64,000 bases of DNA from Pelagihabitans sp963710535 (GCA_963710535.1 CAVQAW010000008.1:248001-312000); one strand, 5' to 3'; shown: positions 54,586 through 63,514, counted from the first letter of the stretch. The notes: generated by a model not told the origin, from the letters alone. Program-made: numbers and translations.

Positions 54586-56508
54586 ATGCAGTTTAAATAT
54601 CCAGAACTCCTTTGGGCCCTCCTCCTACTGCTGATTCCAATTTTAGTCCATCTTTTCCAACTTCGTCGCTATAAGAAGACTCCGTTTACCAATGTCAAAT
54701 TTCTTAAAAAGGTAGCCTCTCAGTCGAGGCGCAGCAATACCCTGAAAAAATGGCTGTTGCTCCTGACCAGAATGGCCCTGATCACGGCCCTGGTATTTGC
54801 CTTTGCTCAACCTTTTTTTGCTGAAAAATCTGCCTTGAAACAAAAGGAACTGGTCATTTATCTCGATGATTCGTTCAGCATGCAAGCCAAGGCGGAAGGA
54901 AACACTTTGTTGGATAATGCGGTACAAGGATTGATCCGATCGGCTTCCAATGTTGATGGTTTCACTTTATTTACCAATGAAAAGGTTTTTGAAAACACAG
55001 ACATGACCGACATCAAGAACGATCTATTGGGACTTGGCTATAGCATGAAACCCTTGAACCTCAAGGAAATTACGCTCAAGGGCCAATCCTATTTCACTGA
55101 GTCGACAGAAAATGAAAAGCACTTGATCATCATTTCCGATTTTCATGGCAATTTGGGATCTACGGCATTGGATTCTACCGATCAAATACAATATCATTTG
55201 GTACAACAGCGGCCCGACGAGAACCGGAATATTTCCATCGACAGTCTGTTCGTAAGTGATGAAACCTCGGACAACATAGAAATTTCTGCCATGCTATCGG
55301 GCAATGGTCAGAATGAAAATGCGCCGGTTTCGCTTTACAATGAAGAAAGATTGATCGCAAAGACCGCAGCCATTTTTAATGCCGATGGCAAGGCACGGGT
55401 TCAGTTTACCTTGCCCCTAAATGAGGCAATCGATGGAAAGCTTGAGATTTTGGACAACGATCTGGTTTATGACAACCACTTTTATTTCAATCTCAATAAA
55501 AGGGATAAAATAAAGGTGCTTTCGATTGGTGATACCAATGACGACTTCCTTCGGCGCATCTATACCGAAGATGAATTTCAATTTTCATCGGCGGCGCTCA
55601 AAAACTTGAATTATGCGGATATCCCCGATCAAAATTTGATCATCCTCAATGAACTGGTCAACATCCCCAACCCAATGATAACCAGTTTAAAATCATTTAC
55701 CGAAAATGGGGGTAATTTGGCAGTGATCCCTTCCAAAGAGCTGGATTATAATTCCTATAATATGCTCACGGCCAACTATTTCGCGACCGTGGTACAAGAA
55801 AAAGTACGGTCGGAGCAAAACATTACCGACATATCATTTTCCCACCCCCTTTATAGCAATGTATTTGAAGGAAAAGTGGTCAACTTTCAATTTCCAAAAT
55901 TGCAAGAATACTATAGGATTAAAACCAATGCCCCCGTTATCTTATCCTTTCAGGACAACGCTCCATTTTTAATCGGCATTGATGGTATATTCCTGTTCAC
56001 GGCACCGTTGAACGAAGAGAACACCAATTTCAAAAATTCGCCCCTTATTGTACCAACCTTTTATCAAATGGGACTCAACAGTCTTAAAATGCATCAATTA
56101 TATTCGGTTTTGGGCCGACCCGAAAAGCTCGATATCCCCATAGTTCTAGCCAAGGACCATATCCTTAAACTGACAAAAGGCGCTTACGATTTCATACCAC
56201 AGCAGCAATCCTTGGCCAATAAGGTAATCCTGAGTTTTGACCAAAGCTTGGGTGAAGACGGCATTTACGGCATCATGGAAAATGATTTTGAGGTGGGAAA
56301 AATAAGCTTCAATTATGACCGAAAGGAAAGCAGGTTGGATTACCTCAACCTGGAGCAACTCGAAAATGCCAGCAGGGATACTTCGGTCGATGCGCTTTTT
56401 GCGAACATGGAAAAAGACAATCGCATAACCGAGCTTTGGAAATGGTTTGTTATTTTAGCATTGCTTTTGCTTGCGGCTGAAATGATCATCCAAAAAATAT
56501 TTAGTTAA
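54586..56508 (+). CDS. BatA-type membrane protein with vWA-like domain
   Basis: 640 aa. The BatA (aerotolerance regulator N-terminal) domain at 1-80: MQFKYPELLWALLLLLIPIL, then VHLFQLRRYKKTPFTNVKFL and KKWLLLLTRMALITALVFAFA (second membrane segment). A vWA-like domain follows with the MIDAS opening DDSFSM at about 91-96, then beta-rich domains, with a last membrane segment at the C-terminus (LWKWFVILALLLLAAEMIIQ). Possibly a membrane chaperone-like component. Followed 85 bp later by the dihydroorotase-like gene. Confidence 0.85.
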   Translation: MQFKYPELLWALLLLLIPILVHLFQLRRYKKTPFTNVKFLKKVASQSRRSNTLKKWLLLLTRMALITALVFAFAQPFFAEKSALKQKELVIYLDDSFSMQAKAEGNTLLDNAVQGLIRSASNVDGFTLFTNEKVFENTDMTDIKNDLLGLGYSMKPLNLKEITLKGQSYFTESTENEKHLIIISDFHGNLGSTALDSTDQIQYHLVQQRPDENRNISIDSLFVSDETSDNIEISAMLSGNGQNENAPVSLYNEERLIAKTAAIFNADGKARVQFTLPLNEAIDGKLEILDNDLVYDNHFYFNLNKRDKIKVLSIGDTNDDFLRRIYTEDEFQFSSAALKNLNYADIPDQNLIILNELVNIPNPMITSLKSFTENGGNLAVIPSKELDYNSYNMLTANYFATVVQEKVRSEQNITDISFSHPLYSNVFEGKVVNFQFPKLQEYYRIKTNAPVILSFQDNAPFLIGIDGIFLFTAPLNEENTNFKNSPLIVPTFYQMGLNSLKMHQLYSVLGRPEKLDIPIVLAKDHILKLTKGAYDFIPQQQSLANKVILSFDQSLGEDGIYGIMENDFEVGKISFNYDRKESRLDYLNLEQLENASRDTSVDALFANMEKDNRITELWKWFVILALLLLAAEMIIQKIFS

Positions 56509-56593
56509 ACCATTCCCTTATGTCTTCGGCGTGCAAAAAGAAAATCGGTAAAATGCTGAAGAAAATCGAAAACGGTATCCGTAAACAAGGAAA

Positions 56594-57847
56594 ATGAACA
56601 TACTGCTCAAATCGGCTAGAATAATCGATGGGTCCAATAAGGAGCTCCATTTAAAAAAGCGCGACATCTTTATCAAAAACGGGATCATCGATAAGATCGC
56701 CCAAAAACTGGAACCCTCGCAAAATACCCGGGTGGTCGATCTTAAGAACCTCCATGTTTCGATTGGCTGGTTCGACAGTGGTGTTTGCTTCGGCGAACCC
56801 GGTTACGAGGAGCGGGAAACGATAGCCAACGGGCTATATACCGCTGGAAAAAGTGGGTTTACCGATATCGTGCTCAATCCAAATTCCCATCCGGTACCCG
56901 ATAGCAGCTCCGATATTATTTTTCTGATCAATGCCTCAAAATCGCAAGCGACCAATTTGCATCCCTTGGGTACCCTCACCGTTAAGGCAGAAGGCGAAAG
57001 TTTGGCTGAGCTCTTCGATATGAAGAATGCCGGTGCGGTGGGCTTTTACGATTTTGAACGGCCTTTGCGGAATTCCAACCTTTTCAAAATCGCGCTCCAG
57101 TACAGTCAGAATTTCGAGGGACTCATTTATTCCTTTCCCATGGACCTGCAAATCGCTGGGAAGGGCATTGTGAATGAGGGGACTATGTCAACAATGCTCG
57201 GCCTAAAGGGGATTCCTTCATTGGCGGAAGAACTTCAGATCTCACGCGACCTGGATATTCTGGAGTATACGGGCGGTTCTTTGCATATCCCTACTATTTC
57301 AACCGCAGCCTCTGTAAAATTGATCGCAGAAGCCAAGAAAAAAGGTTTGGACGTTAGTTGTAGCGTGTCGGTGCACCATTTATGGTTCACAGAAAAAGAA
57401 CTGGAAGACTTCGATACCCATTTCAAGGTATTGCCTCCTTTAAGGAACGTCGGCGACGTCAAAGCACTGATCAAGGGTCTTAAGGACGGGGTCGTCGATT
57501 TTGTGACCACGAACCATACCCCCATGGATATCGAACAAAAACGTATCGAATTCGACAATGCGGCATACGGAACCATTGGGCTTGAAAGCGCTTTTGGCAT
57601 CCTGAACCAAATATTCGGGGCTGAGATGGCCGTAGCCCTATTGACCAGAGGCAGGGAGCGATATGGGTTGGTTAGCCCAAAAATTATGGAAGGGGAACCC
57701 GCATGTCTGAGTTTGTTCGAGACCGAATCGGAATATGTCCTAGAAAAGGAGAACCTGATCAGTACCTCAAAAAATTCCGCTTTTCTGGGAAATATGATGA
57801 AGGGTACCGTTTATGGGACGGTTTGTAACAACTTGTTGATTATTTGA
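56594..57847 (+). CDS. Dihydroorotase-like protein lacking metal ligands
   Basis: 417 aa with the dihydroorotase fold: N-terminal beta domain (LLKSARIIDGSNKELHLKKRDIFIKN), TIM barrel, and C-terminal beta part. The usual DxHxHFREPG metal motif appears as WFDSGVCFGEPGYEE (about 58-72), losing both His; DHAPH near the end is NHTPMD, with the Asp changed; the HxS motif is HIPTIST. It therefore probably cannot bind the binuclear zinc site and resembles the inactive dihydroorotases that support aspartate transcarbamoylase in other bacteria. A true pyrC must be elsewhere. Co-directional with the BatA-like gene. Confidence 0.88.
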   Translation: MNILLKSARIIDGSNKELHLKKRDIFIKNGIIDKIAQKLEPSQNTRVVDLKNLHVSIGWFDSGVCFGEPGYEERETIANGLYTAGKSGFTDIVLNPNSHPVPDSSSDIIFLINASKSQATNLHPLGTLTVKAEGESLAELFDMKNAGAVGFYDFERPLRNSNLFKIALQYSQNFEGLIYSFPMDLQIAGKGIVNEGTMSTMLGLKGIPSLAEELQISRDLDILEYTGGSLHIPTISTAASVKLIAEAKKKGLDVSCSVSVHHLWFTEKELEDFDTHFKVLPPLRNVGDVKALIKGLKDGVVDFVTTNHTPMDIEQKRIEFDNAAYGTIGLESAFGILNQIFGAEMAVALLTRGRERYGLVSPKIMEGEPACLSLFETESEYVLEKENLISTSKNSAFLGNMMKGTVYGTVCNNLLII

Positions 57848-57893
57848 TTAAATTGAGGGACAAAATAAGAACCAACCTTAAAATCAATAAAAA

Positions 57894-58208
57894 GTGGACC
57901 AACAAACAAAAGAAGCCGGAAAAACAATGGCCATCGTATGCTACATCACTTGGATAGGCCTACTGATTGCCTTTATCGTGAACAATGATAAAAAAAATGA
58001 ATTTACCACGTTCCACATCGGACAGTCGTTAAGGGTTGCCATTTTGGGCATCGCAAACTACGTTTTGGGCATGTTTCTCCCTGCCGGTGCGGGAATGGTG
58101 ACAACGGTAGTTTCCATTCTGGTCTTGGTATTATGGATCATGGGCATTGTGAATGCGATCAATCTCAAGGAACAACCGTTGCCCGTTATAGGTACCATTG
58201 GGGGTTGA
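57894..58208 (+). CDS. DUF4870-like small membrane protein 1
   Basis: 104 aa with about three membrane segments; the family pattern is visible: KTMAIVCYITWIGLLIAFIVN, DKKNEFTTFHIGQSL (the conserved xxFHxxQ), VSILVLVLWIMGIVNAINLK, and a terminal P-V-I-G-x-I. The start is GTG (GTGGACCAACAA); no ATG occurs before the first helix. Function unknown. A terminator separates it from the similar gene at 58293. Confidence 0.8.
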   Translation: MDQQTKEAGKTMAIVCYITWIGLLIAFIVNNDKKNEFTTFHIGQSLRVAILGIANYVLGMFLPAGAGMVTTVVSILVLVLWIMGIVNAINLKEQPLPVIGTIGG

Positions 58209-58230
58209 TGCGCTTTAATGACAAAAGGAT

Positions 58231-58259
58231 GGAGGTCTGCAACAGACCTCTTTTTTTTG
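58231..58259 (+). terminator. Rho-independent terminator
   Basis: GAGGTCTGCAACAGACCTC hairpin followed by eight T, about 22 bp after the stop at 58208. Confidence 0.9.
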
Positions 58260-58292
58260 TGCAATATTTTTTGTTGCCATAACTTTAGCCCT

Positions 58293-58616
58293 ATGGAAGA
58301 AGTAGAAAGTGGAAGAACAACCGCGGTGGTCGCCTATCTCACCATGGTAGGGGCATTGATTGCGCTGAGTATGAATATGGAAAGCAAAAATACCTATGCG
58401 CGATTCCATATTAGACAGGCCTTTGGTTTACATCTTTTCTTTTTGGCCTTCGCACTTTTTTTGAGCCAGTGGTTCAATGTCTATGCATGGTACGGACTCT
58501 ATATCAGTTATCTGGTACTTTGGGGGTATGGATTTATCGGGGCCATAAGCGGCAAATTGAACAATGTTCCCGTACTGGGTCCCTACTTTCAAAAATGGTT
58601 CACCTTCATACAATAA
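58293..58616 (+). CDS. DUF4870-like small membrane protein 2
   Basis: 107 aa from the ATG at 58293 (MEEVESGRTTAVVAYLTMVG). Same build as the previous gene: helix with LTMVGALIALSMN, NTYARFHIRQAFGLHLFFLAF (F-H-I-R-Q motif), a third helix YISYLVLWGYGFIGAI, and VPVLGPYFQKW. An apparently diverged tandem paralogue; function unknown. Directly precedes the esterase start by 1 bp. Confidence 0.8.
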   Translation: MEEVESGRTTAVVAYLTMVGALIALSMNMESKNTYARFHIRQAFGLHLFFLAFALFLSQWFNVYAWYGLYISYLVLWGYGFIGAISGKLNNVPVLGPYFQKWFTFIQ

Positions 58617-58617
58617 A

Positions 58618-59277
58618 ATGACCACTGCCCCACTCTCCTTGGTACACCTTATCAAACCGTCCGAACTCACATCGGGCAAAGCACCCGTAATTTTCATGCT
58701 ACATGGTTACGGCAGCAACGAGGAAGATCTGTTTTCATTCGCTCCGGAATTGCCCGGGAAATACGCCATTGTCTCAGTCCGCGCCCCTTATGCCATGGAA
58801 CCATTTGGGTACGCCTGGTATGCGATCCATTTTGATGCGGATCAGGGAAAGTGGAGCGATGACCAACAGGCCATCGGTTCAAGGGAAAAGGTACTGCGGT
58901 TCATCGAGGAAGCCTGTTCGGCCTATGGTTTGGATGATAAGGATGTAACCCTGCTCGGATTCAGCCAAGGCACCATATTAAGTTATGCGATAGGCCTTTC
59001 CTATCCAGAAAAAATAAAACGGGTGATCGGCCTGAGCGGCTATATCAACGAAAAAATACTGGTGGCCGGATACCGTGAAAAAAACCATGATCAATTGAAG
59101 ATTTATGCGTCGCATGGACAAGTAGATCAGGTCATTCCATCTGAATGGGCCCAGCGCATTCCGAAGTTCCTTGAAGGTTTGGACATACCCTATGTGTATG
59201 AAGAGTTCCCCGTCGGCCATGGTGTTTCGCCCCGCAACTTCGAAAGTTTCAAAAAATGGCTCCTTATAAACGCCTAG
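58618..59277 (+). CDS. Alpha/beta hydrolase, phospholipase/carboxylesterase family
   Basis: 219 aa from the ATG at 58618 (MTTAPLSLVHLIKPSEL). Oxyanion-region FMLHGYGSNEEDL (about 25-37), nucleophile Ser in GFSQGT (near 119), Asp in ASHGQVDQVIP (near 170), His in GHGVSP (near 202). Typical short, lidless serine esterase acting on acyl thioesters or phospholipid fragments. One bp after the DUF4870-like gene; its 3' end overlaps the convergent gene at 59274 by 4 bp. Confidence 0.92.
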   Translation: MTTAPLSLVHLIKPSELTSGKAPVIFMLHGYGSNEEDLFSFAPELPGKYAIVSVRAPYAMEPFGYAWYAIHFDADQGKWSDDQQAIGSREKVLRFIEEACSAYGLDDKDVTLLGFSQGTILSYAIGLSYPEKIKRVIGLSGYINEKILVAGYREKNHDQLKIYASHGQVDQVIPSEWAQRIPKFLEGLDIPYVYEEFPVGHGVSPRNFESFKKWLLINA

Positions 59278-59768
59278 TTGCTCCGGGTATACAATAGGTG
59301 GTCCATTGTGGTAAAATCGACCCCTAGATCATCTTTGAGTTCATACTTGATCAACAATTCGCCCCAATACTTACCGTCCGAAAAATCAGCGATGATCCAT
59401 TTGTGGTTCAGCAGCTTTATTTTATTGATTTTGAAATCGTTCTCCATGCCCTCATAGGGGATCAGCGGGTTGTCGCCTTTGCGCTCGTTCGTTTCCAGAA
59501 GCTTGTCGGCGACATAGCGAGATGGGTCTTTCAGGTTCAGATGTTCGTAATATGCCATGGCATCATCATTGTTCTCCAAGGAAAAATATTGCATGTCCAA
59601 AGCCTTAAGCTGTGTTTTCTGCACTGAATCTTTGAGCCGTTCCACTTCAGTTTGCAGACTTTTGATGGAATCGTCTTTTGCCGTTGCCATTTTACCGCCG
59701 CTCACAAAAAGGTATAGGCAGATCAGGGCGGAGAAGATAAAGAGGTAGAGATAAATTTTATTTTTCAC
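59274..59768 (-). CDS. Uncharacterised membrane-anchored coiled-coil protein
   Basis: 164 aa. N-terminal membrane anchor (IYLYLFIFSALICLYLFVS), coiled coil at about 35-60 (SIKSLQTEVERLKDSVQKTQLKAL), then a globular domain with YEHLNLKDPSRYVADKLLETN, PYEGMENDFKINKIKLLNHKWIIADFSDGKYWGEL. Conserved-looking but with no catalytic motif I can identify. Convergent with the esterase gene (4-bp overlap). Confidence 0.75.
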   Translation of the reverse strand: MKNKIYLYLFIFSALICLYLFVSGGKMATAKDDSIKSLQTEVERLKDSVQKTQLKALDMQYFSLENNDDAMAYYEHLNLKDPSRYVADKLLETNERKGDNPLIPYEGMENDFKINKIKLLNHKWIIADFSDGKYWGELLIKYELKDDLGVDFTTMDHLLYTRSN

Positions 59769-59831
59769 GGAATCACGATTGGGTTAATTTTAAAAGGCAC
59801 TTCTTATTTTGCTTCGACCATATTGCTCGGT

Positions 59832-60596
59832 TTAGAGGTCTATGATCAAATTGTCAAAGGCCAAATGTACGTTTTTCGGAAGTTTTTTTTCCACCTCATC
59901 ATGAAAACCCAACAAATGGCTGATATGGGTGAAATAGGCCTTTTGGGGTTTTACCTTGTCGACAAAGGCTAGGGCTTCCTCCAGATTGAAGTGGGAATGG
60001 TGGGGTTCCTCCCGAAGTGCATTGACCACCAAGACCTTCGAATTTACCATCTTTTCGATTTCTCTGTCCGGAACGGTCTTTACATCGGTCAGGTAAGTAA
60101 AATCGTTCATCCGGAAACCTAGTATAGGAAGCCGATTGTGAAGCACCGCTATGGGTACCACGAGAACCTCTTCAATCTTAAAAGGGGTGTCTTTGTCGAT
60201 GGTATGCACGGCAACCGCAGGTGCACCTGGATATCTGTTCTCATCGGCAAAGATATAGTCGAAACGTTTTTTAAGGGAAGTTACCACCCTTTCCTGTGCA
60301 TAAATCGGGATATCGCCCTGTCTAAAAAAAAAGGGACGTATATCATCGATTCCGGCGGTATGATCGGCGTGTTCATGGGTAAAGAGGATACCATCTATTT
60401 TCGACACTTTATGCCGTAACATCTGCTGTCGAAAATCAGGACCGCAGTCGATTACGATATTATGATCGTTCCAAGAAACCATTACCGAAACGCGCAGTCT
60501 TTTGTCTTTTGGATTTTTGCTCAAGCATACCGGGTGCTGACTGCCGATTACCGGTATACCCTGCGATGTTCCTGTTCCTAAAAAAGTGATTTTCAA
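59832..60596 (-). CDS. MBL-fold metallo-hydrolase
   Basis: 254 aa from the TTG at 60596 (LKITFLGTGTSQGIP, read as M). Beta-lactamase fold with HxHxDH in FTHEHADHTAGID (near 71) and further metal ligands in the DFTYLTDVKT and YFTHISHLLG blocks; the N-terminal GTGTSQGIPVIG is typical of the PhnP/cyclic phosphodiesterase-like branch. An ATG at 60617 would lie inside the -7 element at 60615-60622, which decides the start. Probably a phosphodiesterase; substrate unknown. Confidence 0.9.
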   Translation of the reverse strand: MKITFLGTGTSQGIPVIGSQHPVCLSKNPKDKRLRVSVMVSWNDHNIVIDCGPDFRQQMLRHKVSKIDGILFTHEHADHTAGIDDIRPFFFRQGDIPIYAQERVVTSLKKRFDYIFADENRYPGAPAVAVHTIDKDTPFKIEEVLVVPIAVLHNRLPILGFRMNDFTYLTDVKTVPDREIEKMVNSKVLVVNALREEPHHSHFNLEEALAFVDKVKPQKAYFTHISHLLGFHDEVEKKLPKNVHLAFDNLIIDL

Positions 60597-60614
60597 AACA
60601 ATTGGTATGAAGTT

Positions 60615-60622
60615 CAAATTTA
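60615..60622 (-). promoter_or_regulatory. -7 element for the MBL hydrolase
   Basis: TAAATTTG on the minus strand matches TAnnTTTG; transcription would start near 60608, 12 bases before the TTG start codon. Confidence 0.55.
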
Positions 60623-60656
60623 TAACATAATTGGTTAAAAGATGGCCTGAACTTCT

Positions 60657-60664
60657 TAACTTTG
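60657..60664 (+). promoter_or_regulatory. -7 element for the gene at 60685
   Basis: TAACTTTG matches TAnnTTTG, 21 bp before the ATG at 60685, giving a short leader in the divergent promoter region. Confidence 0.6.
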
Positions 60665-60684
60665 TTCAAAGCAAAATACATAAA

Positions 60685-62184
60685 ATGGCCTCAGTTCTAG
60701 ATCGGGACTCCGCATTTGAAAATATTCCCTCCCTTAAGGCTAAAACCTTACGGATCAATCTCAATCCGGATATCTATGGGACTTTTTCCGAAATTGGCGC
60801 TGGACAGGAAACCGCCCGGCATTTTTTTAGATCCGGCGGAGCTTCCGGAACCATAGCCAAGGCCATGAGCGCTTACGATAAAGATTTTAGCGATGCCATT
60901 TACGGGGTTGAAGATGATGGGCGTTATGTCACGGAATCGCGCTTGAAGAAAATGCTGGAACATGAGATGGGCCTCATGAAAGAACGTATCAGCCGGAAAA
61001 AACATCCGGAAAGACTGTTCTTCTCCTATGCCAACACAGTGGCTACCATCGATTTTTCGAAACGCTACAAAGGCCATGGTTGGCTCGGAATACGGTATCA
61101 ATTAGATCCGGAACAGGAAGAATTGGATGAAATTATACTGCACATCCGATTTAAACAAAATGAGGCCAGACTGCAACAAGAAACCTTAGGGACCGTTGGG
61201 GTGAACCTAATCTACGGTGCCTTTTATAAATACGACAAGCCAAGAAAATTATTAAAGTATCTATACGACCATATCGATAAGGATACCATAGAAATCGACA
61301 TGGTTAACTTTTCCGGCCCCAATTTTAAAGACGTCGACAATCGTTTGATGAGCCTGCAGCTGATCAGGAACGACATGACCGATGCGGTAATGTTCGGTCC
61401 TGACGGAAACAATCTATTGCCGGCGGCAGAGTTATATAAGAAGAACATTCTGGCCCTCAGGGGTAGTTTTAGGCCGGTGACCAAGGTAAATACGGATATG
61501 TTCCACAAATCCTTCGATATTTTTATCAGGGATCCGTCGGTCGACCCCGAAAATACGATCATTATTTTTGAAATAACCTTGAGCAACCTAAGGGCTTCGG
61601 GAGAAATCGATGAACAAGACTTTATGGATCGGGCCGAGCTTTTGTGTGCACTAGGCCAAACCGTAATGATTTCCAAATTTCAGGAGTATTACAAATTGGT
61701 GGAATACTTCAACAATTACACCAAGGCGAAGATCGGGCTTACCATGGGCGTGAATAACCTGGTCGATATCTTCGACGAAAAATATTACCGCCATTTGAGC
61801 GGCGGCATCTTGGAAGCCTTTGGCAAACTGTTCTTCAAAGACCTGCAGGTGTATCTTTATCCGATGAAAAATGCGGAGACAGGCCAGATCATGACCAGCA
61901 ATAACGTGAAGGTACACCCAAGGATGAAAGAACTCTACAAGTTCTTCAAATACAATGGCAAGGTCATGGACATCATCGACTATGACCCTGAAATCATGGA
62001 CATCTTCTCGAGAGACGTTCTCAAGAAAATCATGAATGGGGAAAGCGGATGGGAGGAAATGCTCCCTGAAGGCATTGCCGAAATCATCAAGGAAAAGCAC
62101 CTGTTTACCCGAAAGCATGAAAAGGGAGAAAAGGAGAAATTAGCATCAAAGGGTTATCCCGTCCCCAAAACAAAGCAATCTTAG
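60685..62184 (+). CDS. Conserved uncharacterised 499-aa protein
   Basis: ATG at 60685 (MASVLDRDSAFENIPSLKAK); upstream in-frame codons back to 60631 precede the promoter. Soluble, no signal peptide. Blocks that look conserved: GAGQETARHFFRSGGASGTIAKAMSAYDK, RLFFSYANTVATIDFSK, GHGWLGIRYQL, GTVGVNLIYGAFY, VNFSGPNFKDVDNRLMSLQLI, TDAVMFGPDGNNLLPAAELY. Flavobacterial relatives are sometimes labelled as receptors or nucleotidyltransferases, but I see neither a barrel nor an HxGH motif. Function unknown. Divergent from the MBL hydrolase; overlaps the convergent bcp gene by 4 bp. Confidence 0.7.
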   Translation: MASVLDRDSAFENIPSLKAKTLRINLNPDIYGTFSEIGAGQETARHFFRSGGASGTIAKAMSAYDKDFSDAIYGVEDDGRYVTESRLKKMLEHEMGLMKERISRKKHPERLFFSYANTVATIDFSKRYKGHGWLGIRYQLDPEQEELDEIILHIRFKQNEARLQQETLGTVGVNLIYGAFYKYDKPRKLLKYLYDHIDKDTIEIDMVNFSGPNFKDVDNRLMSLQLIRNDMTDAVMFGPDGNNLLPAAELYKKNILALRGSFRPVTKVNTDMFHKSFDIFIRDPSVDPENTIIIFEITLSNLRASGEIDEQDFMDRAELLCALGQTVMISKFQEYYKLVEYFNNYTKAKIGLTMGVNNLVDIFDEKYYRHLSGGILEAFGKLFFKDLQVYLYPMKNAETGQIMTSNNVKVHPRMKELYKFFKYNGKVMDIIDYDPEIMDIFSRDVLKKIMNGESGWEEMLPEGIAEIIKEKHLFTRKHEKGEKEKLASKGYPVPKTKQS

Positions 62185-62633
62185 TCTAGCAATTGAGCCG
62201 CATGGTCCTTGGTATTGACCTTGTCTATCACGCTGGAAACCTTGCCCTCGCCATCAATGACAAAGGTCGTTCGATGGATGCCATCATAGTCCCTTCCCAT
62301 AAATTTTTTAGGCCCCCAAACCCCGAAAGCATTGATCACGGTATGATCTTCATCTGCCAACAGCGGAAATGGAAATTCAAATTTGTCCCTGAACGAGGCC
62401 TGTTTCTTTTGGGAATCGGCACTGACGCCCAATAAATGAAAACCCTGGGCCTGCAAGTCGGCATAATTGTCACGTAAATTGCAGGCTTCGGCGGTACAAC
62501 CCGGAGTATTCGCAGCCGGATAAAAGAATACGATCAGCTTTTTTCCCTTATAATCGGCGAGTGAAACCGAATTGCCATCTTGATCCTTGGAGACGAACTG
62601 GGGCACTTTATCCCCTACCTTGAGCATTTTCAT
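62181..62633 (-). CDS. bcp: Thioredoxin-dependent peroxiredoxin, Bcp/PrxQ type
   Basis: 150 aa. Thioredoxin fold with peroxidatic Cys46 and resolving Cys51 in NTPGCTAEACNLRDNY, and Arg further on (GIHRTTFVIDGEGKV). The spacing CxxxxC marks the PrxQ/BCP group, which reduces hydroperoxides with thioredoxin. Complete; convergent with the 499-aa protein gene. Confidence 0.95.
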   Translation of the reverse strand: MKMLKVGDKVPQFVSKDQDGNSVSLADYKGKKLIVFFYPAANTPGCTAEACNLRDNYADLQAQGFHLLGVSADSQKKQASFRDKFEFPFPLLADEDHTVINAFGVWGPKKFMGRDYDGIHRTTFVIDGEGKVSSVIDKVNTKDHAAQLLD

Positions 62634-62686
62634 AGCTTATTTTTTTAATTTTATGTTTATAATTTTATTTTCAAAATTAAACAATA

Positions 62687-63349
62687 ATGACCAAATCGGA
62701 AAGTGTTGCCTTTACAATAAATACTCTTCAAAAACTGTATCCGGTCATCCCAAGGCCATTGGAGCACAAAGACCCTTACACCCTGCTGATAGCTGTGCTG
62801 CTTTCGGCCCAAAGTACCGATATAAAGGTAAATCAAATCACACCATTACTTTTTGAAAAGGCAGACAATCCTTTCGATATGGTAAAATTGACCGTTGAAC
62901 AAATACGGGAAATAATTAAGCCGGTCGGACTTTCTCCCATGAAATCAAAGGGCATACACGGCCTTTCACAAATATTGATCGACAAATATGATGGGGAGGT
63001 ACCCACAAAGTTGGAGTATCTGGAGGAACTGCCCAGCGTGGGCCATAAAACAGCGAGTGTTGTTGTCTCCCAAGCTTTCGGTATACCGGCTTTTCCGGTC
63101 GATACCCATATCCATAGGCTCATGTATCGATGGGGTTTCTCAAACGGGAAAAATGTGGTTCAAACCGAAAAAGATGCCAAAAGACTCTTTCCAAAAGCAT
63201 TATGGAACGACTTACATCTGCAAATCATCTGGTACGGAAGGGAATACAGTCCAGCCCGAGGCTGGGATCTGGAAAAGGATGTGATCACCAGTACAATTGG
63301 AAGAAAGAAGGTGATCCAGGAGTATTACAAAAAAAAAGCCCGTAAATAA
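62687..63349 (+). CDS. nth: Endonuclease III, iron-sulfur-cluster-less
   Basis: 220 aa. Helix-hairpin-helix with catalytic Lys121 in LPSVGHKTASVV and Asp139 in FPVDTHIHRLMYRWG, the positions of E. coli Nth K120 and D138. The C-terminus, where Nth carries four cluster cysteines, is GREYSPARGWDLEKDVITST, then IGRKKVIQEYYKKKARK, with no cysteine. Glycosylase/AP-lyase activity on oxidised pyrimidines is expected from the intact core; the missing cluster is addressed separately. Starts ATG at 62687. Confidence 0.93.
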   Translation: MTKSESVAFTINTLQKLYPVIPRPLEHKDPYTLLIAVLLSAQSTDIKVNQITPLLFEKADNPFDMVKLTVEQIREIIKPVGLSPMKSKGIHGLSQILIDKYDGEVPTKLEYLEELPSVGHKTASVVVSQAFGIPAFPVDTHIHRLMYRWGFSNGKNVVQTEKDAKRLFPKALWNDLHLQIIWYGREYSPARGWDLEKDVITSTIGRKKVIQEYYKKKARK

Positions 63350-63370
63350 CGGGCCCAATCTTTTGTCATT

Positions 63371-63514
63371 TCAATTCAAATTGTTCTCAAACTTGAACTT
63401 GCCATATTCAACCACATGAAGTGATTTGGAATAATCTACCAACAACCTGATGGTCTCGGGGCAAGCTTTATGAAGTTTACAATCTTTTTGGAGAATAGCG
63501 TAAATTTTTTCCAT
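63371..63514 (-). CDS. 47-aa protein next to the sigma factor gene
   Basis: ATG at 63514: MEKIYAILQKDCKLHKACPE, then TIRLLVDYSKSLHVVEYGKF, then KFENNLN and stop. A compact helical protein with hydrophobic heptads. It is the only coding-like stretch in the 63350-63588 gap and reads with the sigma factor gene, 74 bp after it. No family named; the short length keeps confidence moderate. Confidence 0.6.
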   Translation of the reverse strand: MEKIYAILQKDCKLHKACPETIRLLVDYSKSLHVVEYGKFKFENNLN

